A DNA stretch of 64,000 nt from assembly GCA_963794165.1 (NCBI GenBank), contig CAWCCT010000012.1:930001-994000 (forward strand), read 5' to 3'. A model generated the notes under the pieces. The model did not search any database, was not told the origin of the DNA, and saw nothing but the letters and a program-made list of their open reading frames with translations. How positions within the stretch are numbered: the first letter of the stretch is position 1; each line of letters opens with the position of its first letter. Positions 18,609 through 27,748 of this stretch are shown in pieces. This DNA comes from PALSA-350 sp963794165 (GTDB lineage: Bacteria; Acidobacteriota; Terriglobia; Terriglobales; Acidobacteriaceae). A program made the translations under genes and the position numbers.

Positions 18609-18944
18609 TCAGAAATGTTCGCCTAAATTGCCCAGAACGAGAGACCAAGTATTAATGTGTAATGCCAGTTTCGGAAAGTTCGTGGCAAGCCCCAAAAAGA
18701 GTGTGGCCCGTTTGAGAAAGGAAGGCCTGTCTATGGCGCGCTGGAGAGATTGGAGCGCTTCCAGAAGAGCAATCTTCTCATCCTGGACGGGTATACTGCT
18801 CTCGATTGTCGCTTGAATCGTTCCAATGACATCGTTCGTTTCCGCACTGCAGATTGTGACTGATTCTGTTTGTGTCACATTAGTCGGGATCGGAGGAACG
18901 CGTTGACTGTAGGTGACATCTGAGCCGTTCTCGTCAGTTACCAT
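18609..18944 (-). CDS. Unknown protein
   Basis: From the ATG at 18944, with GAGGAAACC directly ahead, a 111-residue protein is predicted. The N-terminal third is polar with many Thr and Val. The rest has an amphipathic stretch (ALLEALQSLQRAID) and a moderately hydrophobic end. No family was recognised. Operator site 3 lies 260 bp upstream in the matching orientation. Confidence 0.5.
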   Translation of the reverse strand: MVTDENGSDVTYSQRVPPIPTNVTQTESVTICSAETNDVIGTIQATIESSIPVQDEKIALLEALQSLQRAIDRPSFLKRATLFLGLATNFPKLALHINTWSLVLGNLGEHF

Positions 18945-19203
18945 GGTTTCCTCTTTTCTATTTCGCAAACGAGCAAGTTCAGCGAAAGCACGATGAGAAC
19001 GTTCGACCTTCTGTGCCCATACCTCTCCGCGTGCAAGATAAGGAACAGAGCTCTTAGTACCCTATCGTGTCGCCACAAAGGCGCGAGCTACCGACGGTGG
19101 AACGCTCCTGCGACTGCCTTCTCATCAGACCGCTCTCATGCCCGGCGACGCAGCCGCTATCTCGGCGCTTCTGAATAGTATCGTTCAACTGAGATGCGAA
19201 GAC

Positions 19204-19219
19204 TGTCCAGTTTTGCTCA
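19204..19219 (-). promoter_or_regulatory. Crp/Fnr-type operator, site 3
   Basis: On the minus strand the site reads TGAGCAAAACTGGACA, a full match to TGAGCA-N4-TGNNCA. The nearest minus-strand start is 260 bp away (18944). The stretch 18945-19203 between them holds no gene that I can support, so a long leader or a different target is possible. Confidence 0.5.
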
Positions 19220-19525
19220 CGAATGACCGGATTTGCCCGAATGCGCGTACGTCCAAATCGAACGCTAGCGCGCGATCGACCCAGTCAGCCGTTTTTATAT
19301 CGAGCCAAAGTTCGTGGCCCCCAAATGACTTCACACCCAGCGGTGCCGGGCAGGAACAGCATTCGTCCGGCTCGGAAGCCTTTATCCTCGAGACGGCTGG
19401 GGAATTTGCCTAAATGGTGATTGCTACGAGTGTCTATCGGAGTGCTCAGTGTTCTGGCTGCCTATTGGACGATAATAGGAACGAAAGCCGGTCGAGGAGA
19501 TCATTATGTCCCAGGCACCAAACAC

Positions 19526-20080
19526 ATGTCCTCTCCCGAGCCGATAGCTGTTCGATCAACTGCCGAGAACCGCGCACGCGTTAAGAAGCTTGGCTACGTC
19601 GCGGGCAAACACTTGGATCTGTATGGCGAACGCTTTGAGTTGGTTTCAGATCCATTTGAAGAGGGTGACTGCGTCGCCGTCCATGCGGTCAGCGAAAGTC
19701 ATCCAACCGAACGGACAATCGAGCTTCCCATTTCTATTCTCGCGGGGTGGGAGGACTTGTTTCAAGAACCTGCAGACCCCGCTGACTCGGAGCTCCCGCC
19801 AAAGATTCAACCGGCAGAATTGTCTAGTCAGATTTCAAAGGAAGACCGCTTAACCCAATGTCCTCGACCCCGAGTCTGTTCGAGGCTAAGCAGCTGCATA
19901 ACGTCGGTGACCGCCTGGGCTTGCGGGCGGAAGTGCTTCCTGTCGTCTCGGAAGCACTTCTCACGATCAAAGGAAAAATTCGTCAGACGGCCGCTTTGCT
20001 GGAGGTGCCAGTCGCGACGAAGATGCGACCGGTCACCGGATTTGAACCAGAAGAGTTCTGACTGGTTCGTCCGCCGATAG
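19526..20080 (+). CDS. Unknown small protein, end uncertain
   Basis: Residues 5-105 look like a genuine compact domain (VKKLGYVAGKHLDLYGERFE...EEGDCVAVHA...IELPISILAGWEDLF). From about 19855 on the frame overlaps the next gene in another register and loses protein character, so the natural stop may have been lost. A strong GAGGAG ribosome site lies ahead of an ATG at 19506 in a different frame, and a one-base shift near 19524 would join them. I therefore suspect an N-terminal frameshift too. No function can be named. Confidence 0.4.
   Translation: MSSPEPIAVRSTAENRARVKKLGYVAGKHLDLYGERFELVSDPFEEGDCVAVHAVSESHPTERTIELPISILAGWEDLFQEPADPADSELPPKIQPAELSSQISKEDRLTQCPRPRVCSRLSSCITSVTAWACGRKCFLSSRKHFSRSKEKFVRRPLCWRCQSRRRCDRSPDLNQKSSDWFVRR
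19858..20061 (+). CDS. Small conserved protein, VSEAL-type
   Basis: The product has 67 residues, with the core VGDRLGLRAEVLPVVSEALL and TAALLEVPVATKM. A related sequence occurs at 33208-33459 (CDRVDSLVERHPLVSEALIT). Sharing of the PxVSEALxTI core between two loci supports coding. AAGGAAG lies about 12 bases before the ATG. Function is unknown. It is predicted to be soluble and helical. Confidence 0.5.
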   Translation: MSSTPSLFEAKQLHNVGDRLGLRAEVLPVVSEALLTIKGKIRQTAALLEVPVATKMRPVTGFEPEEF

Positions 20081-20092
20081 TTCTAGAAATAG

Positions 20093-20298
20093 TTTTGGGT
20101 GGCCTTGTTAACTTTTGGTGAGGGCTGGCACAACAACCACCACGCCCATCCTCAATCGTCCCGTCATGGCGTGGCGTGGTTTGAGTTCGATCCTATCTGG
20201 TGCGGAATTTCCGCCTACGGACGCTGGGCCTTGCATGGGAAATCAAGGCGCCGGTGCTCAATTCTATTCGCGGGTTGCCCTCGACAGAATCCGAATGA
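20093..20298 (+). pseudogene. Fatty acid desaturase, C-terminal remnant
   Basis: The frame begins inside the gene with WVALLTFGEGWHNNHHAHP, the third histidine box region of acyl-CoA/acyl-lipid delta-9 desaturases, followed by SRHGVAWFEFDPIWCGIS. The true C-terminus (LRTLGLAWEIKAPVLNSI) lies one frame over, so there is also a frameshift near 20215. The first two His boxes and the membrane spans are absent. Its stop codon (20296-20298) overlaps operator site 4. Confidence 0.75.
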
Positions 20299-20311
20299 GC
20301 AAAAGTGCTCA
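20296..20311 (+). promoter_or_regulatory. Crp/Fnr-type operator, site 4 (perfect palindrome)
   Basis: TGAGCAAAAGTGCTCA has perfect 6-base arms around a 4-base centre and is the best copy in the window. It lies 118 bp before the nitroreductase start. Confidence 0.65.
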
Positions 20312-20429
20312 GACATAGCCCCGTCAACAAGTCGACACTCAGAACATAGTCTCGCTACAGCAGCGCCAAGGCGGTTTCGTCCGGCCTTCTCGAAAGTAGC
20401 TGCTGATCAGACTTTCGAGGAGGAACGAC

Positions 20430-21244
20430 ATGATTATCGACGTCATCCAAAGTGCAGAAGCACTTGCCCAGGAGAGTGCAACGCAGGCGTTCCTGGTCCT
20501 CCTACACAACAGACACTCTACGAGAGGGCCATTCAACCCTGATCGACCGGTTACGACGCAACAGGTGAAGTTAATCCTCGAGGCGGCGCGTTGGGCTCCT
20601 ACTCCTGACAACATGCAGAACTTTGCCATCGTCGTGGTCGATGACAAAGAACGCCTTGAGGCAATCGCTAAGATCCCCGCCGAGATGTCAGAGACCTACC
20701 TTCGCGAAACCTATGAGCATGTCTCCTTCAGCGAAGCGGAACTCACCCACAAAAAAAAGGAACCCTGGCGAACATCTATCCTCGGGCATGGACAGATCCT
20801 GAAGCATGGAATCCTGAATCAGATGCCAGGTCGCAACTGACGCTTCTGGGTAAGGCTGTCTTGCAGCCCCAGGTACTACTGGTGGTTCTGTATGACTCGT
20901 CCATCCATTCCCCTGACTCTAAAGGCGATGCAATCGGGCTCATGGGGCTTGGCTGCGTGATGGAAAATATGTGGCTTATGAGTGAGTCCGAAGGACTGGG
21001 CATGCACGTACTTACCGTCTTTCTTAATGGAGCGGTCGAAAAGCAAGTGCAGCACGCCCTGCATATACCGCCGCTTATGAAAATTGCTTTTGCTTGCAGC
21101 CTCGGCTACCCCGCTGAACCGGCAAACCCTTATCTGAGCGTCCGGCGGGAACTGGAGGACTTCGTCCACCACAATGAGTTTGGCCACAAGGACGTGTTGT
21201 GGACCGCGACGACCCCCGCGTGTTTCCCAGACCAGACATCCTGA
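20430..21244 (+). pseudogene. Nitroreductase family protein, frameshifted
   Basis: Two frames together give about 270 residues of a nitroreductase-like flavoprotein. The first (20430 on) has the FMN-phosphate region NRHSTRGPF (near residue 27) and LEAARWAPTPDNMQNF (about 49-64). The second (to 21244) has GLMGLGCVMENMWLMSESEG and GYPAEP near the end, both typical. They join in a run of eight A at 20751-20758, where a one-base change restores the frame through GTLANIYPRAW. A homopolymer indel suggests either slippage mutation or sequencing error. TTTCGAGGAGGAACGAC before the ATG is a strong ribosome site. Operator site 4 lies upstream, so regulation by low oxygen or redox state is likely. Confidence 0.75.
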
Positions 21245-21371
21245 CCATCCGTACCCAACTTTGGTGTGGTGGGTCTACCGGCCTACCACACATGATAGTG
21301 GGACTTGCCATGCAATTTGGTCTCGCGCGACTGTCAGTTTCCTCGGCGGAAAATGCCTGATCAGTCGCCTC

Positions 21372-21840
21372 CTAACGCATTCCCAAATCTGTCAACAGTC
21401 TCGGGTTAGGATCATCCATCGTCAGCAGATTATGGCATGCCGAGCAGTGATTGGTGATGCTAACTCCTGCCTTGCCGTTGTGATTCCCATCGTGACATCG
21501 GAAGCAGCTCGGATATTCATTGTGGCCGAGATTATTCGGGGGCGCTTCCCAGATACTTTTATGAAGGGAAAGACGTTTGTGCTGTAGATGGTAGCCTCCG
21601 TTGCCGTTTGTTCGACCTGGGCCAGCTGACCGTTCCAAATAGGCTTGTGACCGACAAAAAGTCATCAGTCCAGAAGATGGCCATTCTTGCGGCATCCTGA
21701 GATGTGTATTGTCACCCTGATGAAAGCTCAGGCCCTCTTTGTGAATAAGGGTAGGGCTTTTTTGCCCAAGCTTCCTGTCGTCAATGTCGACCGCCAAACG
21801 AGCAGTCCCATCGGCTTGGCATATCGAACCATAAGTACCG
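21372..21840 (-). pseudogene. Multiheme cytochrome c remnant (NapC/NirT-like C-terminus)
   Basis: The clearest part is the C-terminus: PNNLGHNEYPSCFRCHDGNH and HCSACHNLLTMDD, two CXXCH heme sites as in acidobacterial NapC/NirT-like cytochromes. The preceding coding (VEQTATEATIYSTNVFPFIKV) lies in another frame, so at least one frameshift occurs near 21560. Further upstream only degraded pieces remain. It directly follows the cytochrome b gene on the same strand and may once have been the quinol-side cytochrome of that operon. Confidence 0.6.
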
Positions 21841-21852
21841 ACCCTAAGACGA

Positions 21853-23319
21853 TTAGCGCAGTTGGCGCAGATATGCGGCCAATGCTTCCAGATCATCCTG
21901 CTTCAGATCTACAGCTGTCATACCGCCGTTAGTCATCTTACCGCTTGGCGTACGAAGCAGCGCAATCAGTTGCGGGTCAGTATATTTCTGGCCAACTCCC
22001 GTCAAAGGGCCTGCGGCCGCGGTGCCCATGCCTCCGTCTCCATGACAGGAGCTGCATGATTGAGCTTGAAACAGGGCCTGACCCTTCAGCACCTTCGGAT
22101 CGGCAGAAACCAGGGCAGCCGATACACTGCCTGCAGCCGCTTCCGGAACGAACGGCTTCTGCATGAAGGCCTTCGCATCCTCATCCTGCTGACGCATCTG
22201 CGCCGCCACCCCAGGATCACGATAATCGTCCCGATAGCTGGCTATACCAAGAGACGTATAAGCAATCAGGAAGAGAAGGAATGCGCCCACTGAAATTGGC
22301 CGGCGCCAGGGACGGCGCTCGAGCCGCCGATCCAGAAACGGCGCCGCAGCAAAGATCAGCGCTAGCAAGGCCGGCAAAAGAATACCGCCGATCAGCGACC
22401 AACGGCCACTGAGATACTTAAGCCACTGAAACGCGGGCCGATAATACCATTCTGGGCGAGGCAGAAAATGCGTATCCGCAGGGTTAGCCGCCGGACCCAG
22501 ATCCATCGGGATTGTCTTGGCGATGATGGCCAGTATACCGATCAGCACGATGGCAAAGCAGGCATCCATGACCACCTGCCGTGGGTAAAACGGAACCGAC
22601 GGCAACTTGGGGTGCAGCGGGTCTTCCTTGATCGGGCCTGCTGCGCCCGCTTTGCGAAAGAAAAAAACATGCGCTGCGATGAAGCCGATCAGCAGCCCCG
22701 GCAGCACGAATACATGCAGCACATAAAAGCGGGAGACAGTGAGTGTTCCCATCTGCTCGCCGCCCCGTACGAGCTGCTGCAACGGCGGCCCAATCCATGG
22801 CACTTCGGCAATCAAATTTGTCCCCACCGCGCTGGCAAAATATGCCTTCTCATCCCAGGGCAACAGATACCCGGTAAAGGCCATGCCGAGCATAAGGGCC
22901 AGAAGGATGCAGCCGGAGAGCCACAGAAGTTCCCGGCGCCCCTTATAAGACCCGTAGAGAATGGTTTGCCCGATGTGAAGCAGAAGCAGGATGATGATGC
23001 CACTTGAACCGTAGGCATGAATGCTGCGGATGAATGATCCCGAGGTAACCTCTTTCACGATGTAGGACACAACCGTGTGCGCATGGTCCGCCGACGGCAC
23101 GTAATACAACGCAAGAAAAACGCCGGTGATCACCTGCGAAACGAAGAGGAACAGCAGGCCCGAGCCAAAGATATAAGCCCACTTGGCGCCCCCTGGAATT
23201 GGCTCATCGAGCGACTCATGGAGCAGAGAGTCGATGCCCGTACGCGGGTCCAGCCACTGGACAAGCCGGGTGCCCAGGTTGGAGTGGACGGGTGCCTCAG
23301 GCGCAGCTTTGTTGGTCAT
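21853..23319 (-). CDS. Cytochrome b with fused C-terminal cytochrome c
   Basis: This 488-residue subunit joins a full cytochrome b (b6 plus subunit-IV-like parts) to a monoheme cytochrome c domain. Histidine pairs for the two b hemes are in HAYGSSGIIILLLLHIG and in FYVLHVFVLPGLLIGFIAAH. The quinol-site PEWY motif appears as RPEWYY (about residue 300). Near the end is CSSCHGDGG (about 426), a heme c site, followed by a helical tail. GGAGG sits 7 bases before the ATG at 23319, and the Rieske gene ends 14 bp upstream. It should form the membrane core of a quinol:cytochrome c oxidoreductase. The fused cytochrome c would pass electrons onward. Confidence 0.93.
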   Translation of the reverse strand: MTNKAAPEAPVHSNLGTRLVQWLDPRTGIDSLLHESLDEPIPGGAKWAYIFGSGLLFLFVSQVITGVFLALYYVPSADHAHTVVSYIVKEVTSGSFIRSIHAYGSSGIIILLLLHIGQTILYGSYKGRRELLWLSGCILLALMLGMAFTGYLLPWDEKAYFASAVGTNLIAEVPWIGPPLQQLVRGGEQMGTLTVSRFYVLHVFVLPGLLIGFIAAHVFFFRKAGAAGPIKEDPLHPKLPSVPFYPRQVVMDACFAIVLIGILAIIAKTIPMDLGPAANPADTHFLPRPEWYYRPAFQWLKYLSGRWSLIGGILLPALLALIFAAAPFLDRRLERRPWRRPISVGAFLLFLIAYTSLGIASYRDDYRDPGVAAQMRQQDEDAKAFMQKPFVPEAAAGSVSAALVSADPKVLKGQALFQAQSCSSCHGDGGMGTAAAGPLTGVGQKYTDPQLIALLRTPSGKMTNGGMTAVDLKQDDLEALAAYLRQLR

Positions 23320-23333
23320 AGACTTCCTCCACC

Positions 23334-23882
23334 TCAGGCCATTACTTCTTTGTTGGAAACTAATTGCCGGAAATATTGGTAACGGACTTTTAGCACGCCG
23401 TTCTCCACTTTGGATTCGAGTGCATCCAGGGAGCGAGGCGGTGGTCCTGCAATGCGTTCTCCGTCTGCCGTAAACGTTCCTGAATGGCACGGGCAGACGA
23501 ATTTGTCTTCAGCGCCCACCCAGCGGACCGAGCATCCCAGATGCGGACAGATAGGCGATAATATGCGGAATTGCCCAGCCTTGGATGGCAGCACGTATAC
23601 CGCCGTCTGGGATGAGGTGGTCTGCCACGCGTCGCGACGTTCCAAGGTAATGGTTTTCGCGACGGGTGCGGTAAGCGAGGCAAAGTCCTGCACCGGGCCT
23701 ACGTCCGACCACGTCGTGGCGGTTGCGCTTTTGCGCAGCGGATAGGTGACGAAGCGCACCAGCGGAAAGGCCAACAGCGCACTCACCACTGCTCCGCTCA
23801 CTCCAAATAAAGCGACGACAAATGAACGCCGGCCCGTGGTGTCGACTTTGAGTACTTCATTCTTCTGGGGTGTAAGTTGCAT
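23334..23882 (-). CDS. Rieske iron-sulfur protein
   Basis: The 182-residue protein has an N-terminal twin-arginine-like TGRRSFVVALFG and one membrane anchor (about residues 20-45). The Rieske fold follows, with both cluster motifs, CPHLGC (about 112-117) and CPCHSG (about 130-135). These bind the 2Fe-2S cluster through two Cys and two His. AAGGAG precedes the ATG. It pairs with the cytochrome b gene next to it to accept electrons from quinol and hand them to cytochrome c. Confidence 0.94.
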   Translation of the reverse strand: MQLTPQKNEVLKVDTTGRRSFVVALFGVSGAVVSALLAFPLVRFVTYPLRKSATATTWSDVGPVQDFASLTAPVAKTITLERRDAWQTTSSQTAVYVLPSKAGQFRILSPICPHLGCSVRWVGAEDKFVCPCHSGTFTADGERIAGPPPRSLDALESKVENGVLKVRYQYFRQLVSNKEVMA

Positions 23883-23960
23883 TGATCCACTCCTTGGGTT
23901 TGCACCCGTCTTAGCGGAAGTCGTCCCATGGGGCCACGACTTTTTGTTGTGTGAGTTCTG

Positions 23961-24284
23961 TCACTTCTGCAACGTGTGGATATACGCTACGACGTCCGTG
24001 ATTTGTGCGTCGGTAAGCTTGCCGGTAAAGGCAGGCATCTTGTTCTTGCCGTTCTTGATAACAGCCATAAGATCGGTGTCCGATTCCTTTAGAACGTCAG
24101 GCGCGTTGAACGGCCGCGCCTTCATGGCCTTACCGGCAGGTGTGTTGCCCAGACCGTCAGCGCCATGGCACATCTGGCACTTCGCTTTGTAGGTATCAGC
24201 TCCGGAAGATTGAGCGAGGCTGGTGACACTCGCAAATAAGACGACAAGGCCGATGGCAACAGCATGAGTAATTTGTTTCAGCAT
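23961..24284 (-). CDS. Periplasmic monoheme cytochrome c
   Basis: The product has 107 residues: a signal peptide (about 1-25, ending SLAQ), a heme site KCQMCHGADGLG (near 36), and the axial methionine in NKMPAFTGKLTDAQITDVVAYI (near 83). This is the usual class I layout. The ATG at 24284 has GGAG ahead. It lies between the Rieske gene and the porin-like gene, so it is a plausible carrier between the membrane complex and the decaheme cytochrome. Confidence 0.92.
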   Translation of the reverse strand: MLKQITHAVAIGLVVLFASVTSLAQSSGADTYKAKCQMCHGADGLGNTPAGKAMKARPFNAPDVLKESDTDLMAVIKNGKNKMPAFTGKLTDAQITDVVAYIHTLQK

Positions 24285-24335
24285 GGGCAATACTCCTTAT
24301 TGAGGTTAGGTGGGCAATGATGCTTGCATAGGAAC

Positions 24336-26531
24336 CTAGAAAGCATAGCGAACCCCCAGAGTGTAGACATTCCCACGGAAGCTACGCGGAAGAGTAGGGC
24401 CGATCGGGGTACCTTCGCCATAGCTGTAGTAGTCATAGTTCGCCTTCCAGGTCCAGTTCGGTGTGAGATCGTAGGCGAGGGTGCCGTATGGGGTTTGATA
24501 CTGCGACTGGAGGGAGCCTGGCACCTGGCGGATATTGATGGGCGGGGCTTGGCCGTCGGTGTCAGACATGCGATAGCCGGCGACCACATGGACCTTCTCC
24601 ACCGGGGTGAATACAAATCCGATGGAGCCGTATTGGGTCGGCTGGTTGTAGTAACCGTTGCTTTGCAGTGGCAAGCCGGCTTGCTGGCACACATCGGGTC
24701 CCTGCTGGGTGCCTGCTGCGACCGGCGTAGCGGTATAACACTCGAGCGTCGTCGAGAAAATGTCGTCGTACGAATAGCTCAGGTCGATGCTCCACTTTTC
24801 GCTGGGAGCGATAACCGTCGAGAAGGAAAAGTCGCGGTCGTGGGCGAGGTGATTTACGGTCTGGATATTGTCCCGGTCTTCCAGGATGTTGATGGTCCCG
24901 GAAAAATTGAGCCACGTCGTCGCCTTGTAATTGGTTCGCAGAACATAATGTTGCAACTGGCGCGGGCTGATGCGGGTAAATGAATTGTCGGCATACATCC
25001 AATCAAAATTAAAGTTGGCGCGCAATTGAGGCGTGGGCCTGAAGACGATGCCGAAGAGGGACCAGTTCTCATGGATAGGGATGAAGTCGCCGCCCGCATC
25101 GGTGATGATGCGGCTGCGATAGCGGTAACCCAGCGTAAGGCGGGCAAAAGGATTGACATCCCAATTGACGAAGAAAGTATTGGTCTTTGTCTTCTGATTG
25201 AGAGCCTGATAGTCGGGCGTCGTGGTCGTCGTGGCGGCGCCGGGTGGCTGAAGCATCGAGGTTCCGGCGTAGTCTGTCTCGATAAAGACGTTGGTCGCTG
25301 GCTGACGGAAATACCAAAAGTCGAAGATGTCGTTGAGCGCGATCTTGGGTGTCAACTGCCAGGTGGCGCCGTAGTCGGCGTTCACATTAATGCGGCGCGC
25401 GTTGGCCGAGCCAGTGACATCCTCTACGCGATTCTTGACCCGGGAGTCGAGGCCGTTGAAGGCCTCATTGAAGTTTGTGAGGTGGCTGGTTGTACCCATG
25501 TAGAGGACGCGTCCATTCATAGTGAAGTGAGGGATGGACGTGCTTTGGAAGTGAAACTGCTCGCTGGGGAACAGCGTACGCGTAGGAGCGTACCGGGTAT
25601 ACGACAGATAGCCGTTGCAGGTCGGGTTGACGGTTCCATTTGCATTGAAGGGCGAAGCGCACGGAGAAGCCCAGACTGAAGAGAGGTCGATTCCGAGACT
25701 GACGGGGGTGCCGTTGGAGAGCTGGTAATCGAGGCCGGTGAGCTCCCAATGAGTGTTGCCCTTGTAGTGGGTGATGAACTCATCGAAGCCGACGCTGGTG
25801 CCGTGCAGCGGTTTCCAGGTAACACCACCGTTCCAGACATCCGTGGAGTTGCGCCAGTATTGGGTAAGCAGGGCCTCGGCGCCGACGTGAAGCGTACTAG
25901 TGGTCGGCCCCTGGTTGACATTCTGGAAGTAGCCGAAATGTGCGCTGACCACGGAAAGCGGTGCCACCGTTATGCTGGTGTCGGTCATGCGGCGCACCGT
26001 ATTGTAAAGGTGCGGCGTGTCGAGGATCGGAACAAAGGGTGTCGAGGTAGGTGGAATCAGCGGATTAGCCAGCAGGTTATCGTCGAAGTACTGGCGATTG
26101 CGGCGGAAGCTTGAATGGAAGTCGTAGATGCGGCCCTTGGAAGAGTTCAGAAACGTGACGTTGTACGGATCTCCACCGTAGCCGAAGCTGGTCGTCGAGA
26201 GGCGATCGAATAGGAGCGCTTTCGCAGGATCGACAGCGATCATCTCCAGGGATTGGTCGAGAATGCGAGGCCCGGACTGGAAGTTGACCAGCGTGTCATA
26301 CATAGCGTCGTTACCGGAATAGTTCGCAATGTGGCCGCCGAGATCGATGGACTGATGGACCGCGTATCCGTAACGAATGTTGTCCCCGGGCGCTGGTGGG
26401 GGCGGAGGGTCCTGCGCGCTCTTTGGAGCACTGGTCTGAGCAATGGCTGTGGTGATGGCGATGGCTGAGATAAGCAAAGCGCCGCGCCGGGGATTCAGCA
26501 GCACCGAGATCAACGAAAATGCGCTCATCAT
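24336..26531 (-). CDS. Outer-membrane beta-barrel, MtrB/PioB-like
   Basis: The protein has about 730 residues with a signal peptide, many alternating aromatic/polar strands separated by loops, and a C-terminal ...RSFRGNVYTLGVRYAF ending in phenylalanine, as in outer-membrane barrels. Size, strand density and the gene pair with a decaheme cytochrome fit the MtrB/PioB porin family, in which the barrel holds the cytochrome in the outer membrane. No CXXC is visible near the mature N-terminus, unlike classical MtrB. The ATG at 26531 follows the decaheme stop by 13 bp. A generic barrel is the alternative, but the operon context argues against it. Confidence 0.8.
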   Translation of the reverse strand: MMSAFSLISVLLNPRRGALLISAIAITTAIAQTSAPKSAQDPPPPPAPGDNIRYGYAVHQSIDLGGHIANYSGNDAMYDTLVNFQSGPRILDQSLEMIAVDPAKALLFDRLSTTSFGYGGDPYNVTFLNSSKGRIYDFHSSFRRNRQYFDDNLLANPLIPPTSTPFVPILDTPHLYNTVRRMTDTSITVAPLSVVSAHFGYFQNVNQGPTTSTLHVGAEALLTQYWRNSTDVWNGGVTWKPLHGTSVGFDEFITHYKGNTHWELTGLDYQLSNGTPVSLGIDLSSVWASPCASPFNANGTVNPTCNGYLSYTRYAPTRTLFPSEQFHFQSTSIPHFTMNGRVLYMGTTSHLTNFNEAFNGLDSRVKNRVEDVTGSANARRINVNADYGATWQLTPKIALNDIFDFWYFRQPATNVFIETDYAGTSMLQPPGAATTTTTPDYQALNQKTKTNTFFVNWDVNPFARLTLGYRYRSRIITDAGGDFIPIHENWSLFGIVFRPTPQLRANFNFDWMYADNSFTRISPRQLQHYVLRTNYKATTWLNFSGTINILEDRDNIQTVNHLAHDRDFSFSTVIAPSEKWSIDLSYSYDDIFSTTLECYTATPVAAGTQQGPDVCQQAGLPLQSNGYYNQPTQYGSIGFVFTPVEKVHVVAGYRMSDTDGQAPPINIRQVPGSLQSQYQTPYGTLAYDLTPNWTWKANYDYYSYGEGTPIGPTLPRSFRGNVYTLGVRYAF

Positions 26532-26544
26532 TCGTGCCCATGCC

Positions 26545-27474
26545 TTACTTGAAGAAAATGCTGCTGGCGTTTGAGCCATGTATCTGCACGTGGCAGACGG
26601 TGCAAGCCTGGTATTGATTCGCCTGGTTATGAAACGATGGCGTGCCCGGCGCCGTGAAATTCATGGAAGGCGAGTGGCACTGCAAGCAGAGGCTGTTCAC
26701 GTTGTTGCGCGTCAGCAAGCGAGGATTCGTCGATCCGTGCGGGAAATGGCACATGGTACAGCCCTCTGTCTTGATGGGCGGATGCTCGTAAACCCACGGC
26801 CCGACCGTATCGATGTGACACTTGGTGCAGATCGCGTCCTGGGTCGCACTCTGCTGCAGCATCTTAGGCTGGAAAGTGCCATGAGGATCGTGGCAGTCAC
26901 TGCACTTCATTAACCCTTCGTTGACCCGATGATGGAACGGCTCGGCAAACGCGGCCTTAATGTCGGTATGACATTGGTAGCAGAGGGTGGGCTGACTCGT
27001 CTTGAGCAAGGCGGTCTGCGCTTCGGACTTGTGGACACTGTGGCAACTGGTGCAGCCGACGAGAGCATCGCCATGGGCGGTCCGGTCAAAATTCGGGTGA
27101 TCGTCCGCATGGCAGGTCAAGCATCTCGCAGCAACTTGTTTCGGGGTTGCTTTGGTGAATCGAAAGATCTTGGTTGCGTCCCCGCCGCTGTCGACATGGG
27201 CCTTGCCGGGTCCGTGGCAGCCCTCGCATGTCACTCCCTTGCCGCCGTGCTCAAGTGCCAACTTGGAATGAGGGTTTTCGGGGAAGCCCTTCACCTGGTC
27301 CTGATGGCAGGTGGCGCAGGTTTCTTGTCCGACATAGTCTGCCGGATTCACTGAGTCCTTCGGGGAAGTCATTGCAGCTTGTTGCGCGCCACTGCCAGAG
27401 GCATCCATTAACTTGACGCCCCCCGAGCCAATCAGCAGTATCAGAATCGCGACCCTACAGAACGAACGCCGCAT
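26545..27474 (-). CDS. Decaheme cytochrome c, DmsE/MtrA/PioA type
   Basis: The protein has about 309 residues. A hydrophobic N-terminal segment (about 7-20) acts as signal peptide or anchor. I count ten CXXCH motifs: CATCH, CEGCH, CLTCH, CTSCH, CYQCH, CSDCH, CTKCH, CTMCH, CLQCH, CTVCH. Their pairing and spacing match MtrA/DmsE cytochromes, which sit inside an outer-membrane barrel and carry electrons across it. The ATG at 27474 follows GGGGAAATTGCGC. It is the first gene of a five-gene set, with operator site 5 lying 118 bp upstream. Confidence 0.92.
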   Translation of the reverse strand: MRRSFCRVAILILLIGSGGVKLMDASGSGAQQAAMTSPKDSVNPADYVGQETCATCHQDQVKGFPENPHSKLALEHGGKGVTCEGCHGPGKAHVDSGGDATKIFRFTKATPKQVAARCLTCHADDHPNFDRTAHGDALVGCTSCHSVHKSEAQTALLKTSQPTLCYQCHTDIKAAFAEPFHHRVNEGLMKCSDCHDPHGTFQPKMLQQSATQDAICTKCHIDTVGPWVYEHPPIKTEGCTMCHFPHGSTNPRLLTRNNVNSLCLQCHSPSMNFTAPGTPSFHNQANQYQACTVCHVQIHGSNASSIFFK

Positions 27475-27591
27475 GCGCAATTTCCCCGATCGATAAGCGA
27501 TAACGCCGACTTTGCAGTGGATCTGAGCAGCAGCCGCCACCATTCATCGGGGCACTCGCAGACAGTATCTGTCCGCGAAGATGCGAAAGAC

Positions 27592-27607
27592 TGTGCACTT
27601 TTGCTCA
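27592..27607 (-). promoter_or_regulatory. Crp/Fnr-type operator, site 5
   Basis: The minus strand reads TGAGCAAAAGTGCACA, one base short of a perfect palindrome. It lies 118 bp before the decaheme cytochrome start and so probably controls the electron-conduit operon. Confidence 0.65.
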
Positions 27608-27748
27608 CTTTCGTCACGGGATCAAATATTTACCGTGCTCTCATGGCACAACGGGAGCTTTCCGAGAAGATCTGGGACCTACTCCCACGCAGCCACGACA
27701 GCATCGCAGTTGACCGTTGACTCGAGCGTTCGCGATATCTGCCAACAA

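Noticed and set aside
23950..23965. TGTGA-N6-TCACT as a CRP site before the Rieske gene
   Set aside because: It overlaps the stop codon of the cytochrome c gene inside an operon and has no partner copies in the window; probably chance.
27592..27607. Reading the repeated motif as sigma-54 (-24/-12) promoters because of the TTTTGCTCA part
   Set aside because: The GG at -24 is missing in nearly all copies and the spacing to GC is two bases short. The dyad with 5-6-5 spacing fits Crp/Fnr sites better.
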